From Candidatus Altarchaeales archaeon (GTDB lineage: Archaea > Altiarchaeota > Altiarchaeia > IMC4 > QMZM01): a stretch of 16,297 nt of DNA. The stretch is from positions 1 through 16,297 of the forward strand of contig QMZM01000014.1 in assembly GCA_003663175.1 (NCBI GenBank). Reading direction: 5' to 3'. The notes below the pieces were generated by a model. The model was not told the DNA's origin. It ran no database searches and saw only the letters and a list, made by a program, of their open reading frames with translations. Position 1 is the first letter of the stretch. Every line of letters begins with the position of its first letter. The translations under genes and the position numbers were made by a program. Below, one piece after another: positions 14,278-16,297 of the stretch.

Positions 14278-14304
14278 TTTAATTTTATATTTTTAATTTT
14301 ATAT
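14278..14304 (-). promoter_or_regulatory. Candidate promoter with a 14-bp tandem repeat
   Basis: TTTAATTTTATAT occurs twice (14278-14290 and 14292-14304). Read on the minus strand the distal copy gives TATAAAATT about 26 bases before the ATG at 14277, the right distance for an archaeal TATA box and leaderless start. The rest of the gap up to 14363 is AT-rich with no other gene. Confidence 0.5.
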
Positions 14305-14363
14305 TTTGTAGTAATTGGTATAAATATTTTGGTATATTTTTTGTGGAGGATGTTAGAACAGTT

Positions 14364-16037
14364 TTATACACATTCTCCAGCGCGACACAGCTTACCCAAG
14401 GCAGAACAATCTATCCATAATCCATCTTCCGTGCATGCAAAATTACCTTGGCAACAGGGAGAAATACAGGGATACCATTTGCCATCATTGCCACACAGGA
14501 TCGCGTATTTTGGAAAATATGCATCATCTGATGTAGATAGACTACAGTCGCATTCATCACTACCACTCGGTGGACATGTGTCACATGACCAATGATTATC
14601 TCCGCACATATTAGAACCCGAATAACCAAAATAATTTGCATCTACTACCATACTCGCTCCAGCCGCATCACATCTCGCAGAATCTACTTCGCAACCGGGA
14701 GTAGTGCAGTCTGGACAATATATAAAGTTGCTTGCACCCAAATCCTGAGCAAGGTTATCTGCATCACTTCCGTCAGGTTTTTTTTGGTCTATGGTTGCCC
14801 CCTTCTTCACCCAGACAACTATTGCGTCATCAGTTCCCCAGGTATTTTCATTAACCACCATGATACCGCAGGGATATGTATCCGAGTAATTATATACACT
14901 TAAATCAAATGTACATTCCGTTGTCCCTGGTATTAGCCCCGGGAATGGCGCCTCACTCTTGGCATTTGTAAAGTGGAACTCCCATAACTCCGGTGTAGGC
15001 GGACTCGGCCAACCTGGGTCCGGATCTATCTTGAGATTTATAAACTCGTAAGCGCTATATGATGGACATAAACCCGGGAGGACATAAACGAATAATGTAT
15101 CATTACCTGTATTGCCATCATTGTCGATAACATCTAACCTTACCTCATATAAACCGGGATTGGCAAATGTGTGAGTAACATTAATAATTCTATCGGTTGT
15201 TGTACCATTATATGATGTGCCATCTCCAAAATTCCAAGAATAGTTAAATGATGGCGCTACAGAAATAATCCTCGCCTCGAAGTCTGTTGGAAATCCCGAG
15301 TAGGCTGTCGCATAACCCAAGGATAAGGGTCTTTTATCAACCTCCGGTTTTATTATCTCCACCATAACAAATCCCGGTGCGACCACATATATAGTAACAG
15401 AATCCTTTGCCTTAAACTGCCAATCATCAATTATTGCAACATCAATTGTATATTCCATAAATTTCTTATCCCCAAGGTCAAATACATGATTTATGTTGCA
15501 ATTCCTCACACTCAGGTCGGTCAGAGCCTCTGTCGTGGTGCCATCATTAAAATTCCATATACAATCAAAATAGGGATATCCATCATATATATCGGCATTA
15601 AAATTCACGATAGTACCGTTCTCAAACACATCATAATCGTGAGGTGTTGTTATGTTAACTCTTACTGGAAAGTATTCCCCCCATGCCGGCGGTGGTCTAT
15701 AGATGCCCTCCCATGGACAGGGCACACACTCGGGGAAATTCAAAGACCTTGCAACATAGCAACCAAAGCCCGAGATTATAAGGATGATTATGAATCCCCA
15801 TATAGCATTCTTTATCATCGATTTTCCCTTTTCTCTGGATTCCTCATCATCGGAGATGATTTTTGTGCCTCCAAGCACAAGCAAAAAAACAACAACTGCA
15901 GATACTATTGCGAGTGCAAGATACACGAGATTATATGTGATGTGACACAAACCAACTAAATAGTTCTGAAACATTTGCGCACTACATTCTTCTATGAGGA
16001 GAATTAGTCCTATGAACAATTTGAGATAGAGTTTCAT
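14364..16037 (-). CDS. VirB2-like pilin fused to two PKD domains and a cysteine-rich end
   Basis: 557 residues. Signal peptide 1-20 (CSA before Gln21), then a pilin-type pair of helices (about 35-60 and 78-99) with the polar turn SDDEESREKGKSM between, as in the small pilins. Outside the membrane: Cys104/Cys107, a Pro-rich joint, PKD domain 1 (about 128-219, WNFNDG at 161-166), PKD domain 2 (about 228-319, WNFGDG at 268-273), a further beta-like region (about 325-415), and a final 117 residues with 17 cysteines. PKD domains are Ig-like beta sandwiches of surface proteins that mediate contact. The fusion suggests an adhesin carried on, or anchored like, a pilin. The start at 16037 is ATG; a TTG one codon earlier is also open. 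About 28 bases upstream is a TATA-like element, so it is probably leaderless. Confidence 0.72.
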   Translation of the reverse strand: MKLYLKLFIGLILLIEECSAQMFQNYLVGLCHITYNLVYLALAIVSAVVVFLLVLGGTKIISDDEESREKGKSMIKNAIWGFIIILIISGFGCYVARSLNFPECVPCPWEGIYRPPPAWGEYFPVRVNITTPHDYDVFENGTIVNFNADIYDGYPYFDCIWNFNDGTTTEALTDLSVRNCNINHVFDLGDKKFMEYTIDVAIIDDWQFKAKDSVTIYVVAPGFVMVEIIKPEVDKRPLSLGYATAYSGFPTDFEARIISVAPSFNYSWNFGDGTSYNGTTTDRIINVTHTFANPGLYEVRLDVIDNDGNTGNDTLFVYVLPGLCPSYSAYEFINLKIDPDPGWPSPPTPELWEFHFTNAKSEAPFPGLIPGTTECTFDLSVYNYSDTYPCGIMVVNENTWGTDDAIVVWVKKGATIDQKKPDGSDADNLAQDLGASNFIYCPDCTTPGCEVDSARCDAAGASMVVDANYFGYSGSNMCGDNHWSCDTCPPSGSDECDCSLSTSDDAYFPKYAILCGNDGKWYPCISPCCQGNFACTEDGLWIDCSALGKLCRAGECV

Positions 16038-16060
16038 CAATAAAAATTAAAATAGAAAAG

Positions 16061-16070
16061 AATATAAATA
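16061..16070. promoter_or_regulatory. Shared TATA-like element of two divergent genes
   Basis: AATATAAATA lies about 25 bases before the ATG at 16091 (plus strand) and about 28 bases before the ATG at 16037 (minus strand). Read on either strand it gives an acceptable TATA box, so one central element may serve both genes and both transcripts could begin at the start codon. No Shine-Dalgarno is seen for either. Confidence 0.5.
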
Positions 16071-16090
16071 CTAAAAACAGATTGATTCAT

Positions 16091-16297
16091 ATGCTCAAAA
16101 GAATTTTCTTACTGGTTTTGATTTTATTTGCGTCTGTGGTGTGGGCGGAATACCAGAATTTCGTATGTGATGATCAAGCACTAAAGTGCCCGATGAACTT
16201 TACCTGTTTTAACGGTAAAACGCCGTTGGTCTGGTGCGACCCAGATGATTGTGATGGATGCATGGTTATTTGTGCAAAGGAATGCGGAAAATTAACA
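16091..16297 (+). CDS. Secreted cysteine-rich protein, N-terminal part (runs off the window)
   Basis: Open for 69 codons to the right edge. MLKRIFLLVLILFASVVWA is a clear signal peptide (cleavage after Ala19). The next 50 residues hold eight cysteines (26, 33, 39, 49, 54, 57, 61, 65), with spacings such as CDPDDCDGC, so a disulfide-linked extracellular domain is likely. I do not recognise the family. It is divergent from the pilin-PKD gene and shares its promoter region, and the cysteine-rich style resembles that protein's C-terminus, so it may be part of the same surface apparatus. Its full length and any further domains lie outside the window. Confidence 0.7.
   Translation, partial: MLKRIFLLVLILFASVVWAEYQNFVCDDQALKCPMNFTCFNGKTPLVWCDPDDCDGCMVICAKECGKLT

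Larger units (their letters stand above)
4917..16037 (-). other. VirB2/VirB6-type membrane gene cluster (eight genes, one strand)
   Basis: Eight consecutive minus-strand genes, all encoding secreted or polytopic membrane proteins, fill this 11-kb block. Order of transcription: pilin-PKD fusion, five VirB6/TrbL-like proteins, two small pilins. Gaps after the first gene are 7, 6, -4, 17, 11 and 24 bases. The block looks like the pilus and inner-membrane channel part of a type IV secretion or DNA-transfer machine. It ends one base from the initiator tRNA gene. ATPases, relaxase and integrase are not in the window, so neither mobility nor completeness can be judged. Confidence 0.65.

Noticed and set aside
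15486..15959. 157-codon plus-strand open frame opposite the pilin-PKD gene
   Set aside because: It is the mirror of well-supported coding sequence with PKD motifs and pilin helices; its own product shows no family features.

Overview
The window is archaeal. It carries ribosomal protein eL40, an initiator tRNA-Met with A1:U72, three G:C pairs in the anticodon stem and an intron bounded by a bulge-helix-bulge, a carB gene split at the point used by several archaea, and AT-rich promoters with TATA-like boxes about 25 bases before start codons (leaderless genes). The lineage cannot be fixed from this sequence. A small-genome DPANN-type archaeon is a guess, based on the base composition and on the type of membrane gene cluster present.

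Left part (1-4915), ordinary and accessory cellular genes. The first 92 bases are the start of a nucleotide-sugar dehydrogenase (minus strand). Divergent from it is a tight plus-strand trio: a ribbon-helix-helix regulator behind a perfect 30-bp palindrome, an alkaline-phosphatase-superfamily phosphodiesterase, and a PP-loop (PAPS reductase/CysD family) protein. This suggests sulfate or phospho-group chemistry on surface sugars. A convergent minus-strand group follows: a Cas4-like nuclease overlapping a membrane-anchored OB-fold protein, then eL40. Divergent from eL40 is carB1, the N-terminal half of carbamoyl-phosphate synthase, followed by the initiator tRNA.

Right part (4917-16037), one strand and eight genes, all membrane proteins. 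In order of transcription these are: a pilin-like protein fused to two PKD domains and a cysteine-rich end; five consecutive VirB6/TrbL-like polytopic proteins with quite different C-terminal tails (short Arg tail, very basic Gly-rich tail, 600-residue charged helical tail, His tail, TPR tail); and two small VirB2-like pilins. Spacings are a few bases, with one ATGA overlap, so most of it is one operon. This looks like the membrane and pilus part of an archaeal conjugation or DNA-import-type machine related to VirB2/VirB6 and the crenarchaeal Ced/Ted systems, expanded as in the five tandem rvhB6 genes of Rickettsiales. No ATPase (VirB4, VirD4, VirB11) is in the window.

The window ends with a divergent, truncated gene for a secreted cysteine-rich protein (16091 onward). 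It shares a short promoter region with the pilin-PKD gene and may belong to the same surface system.
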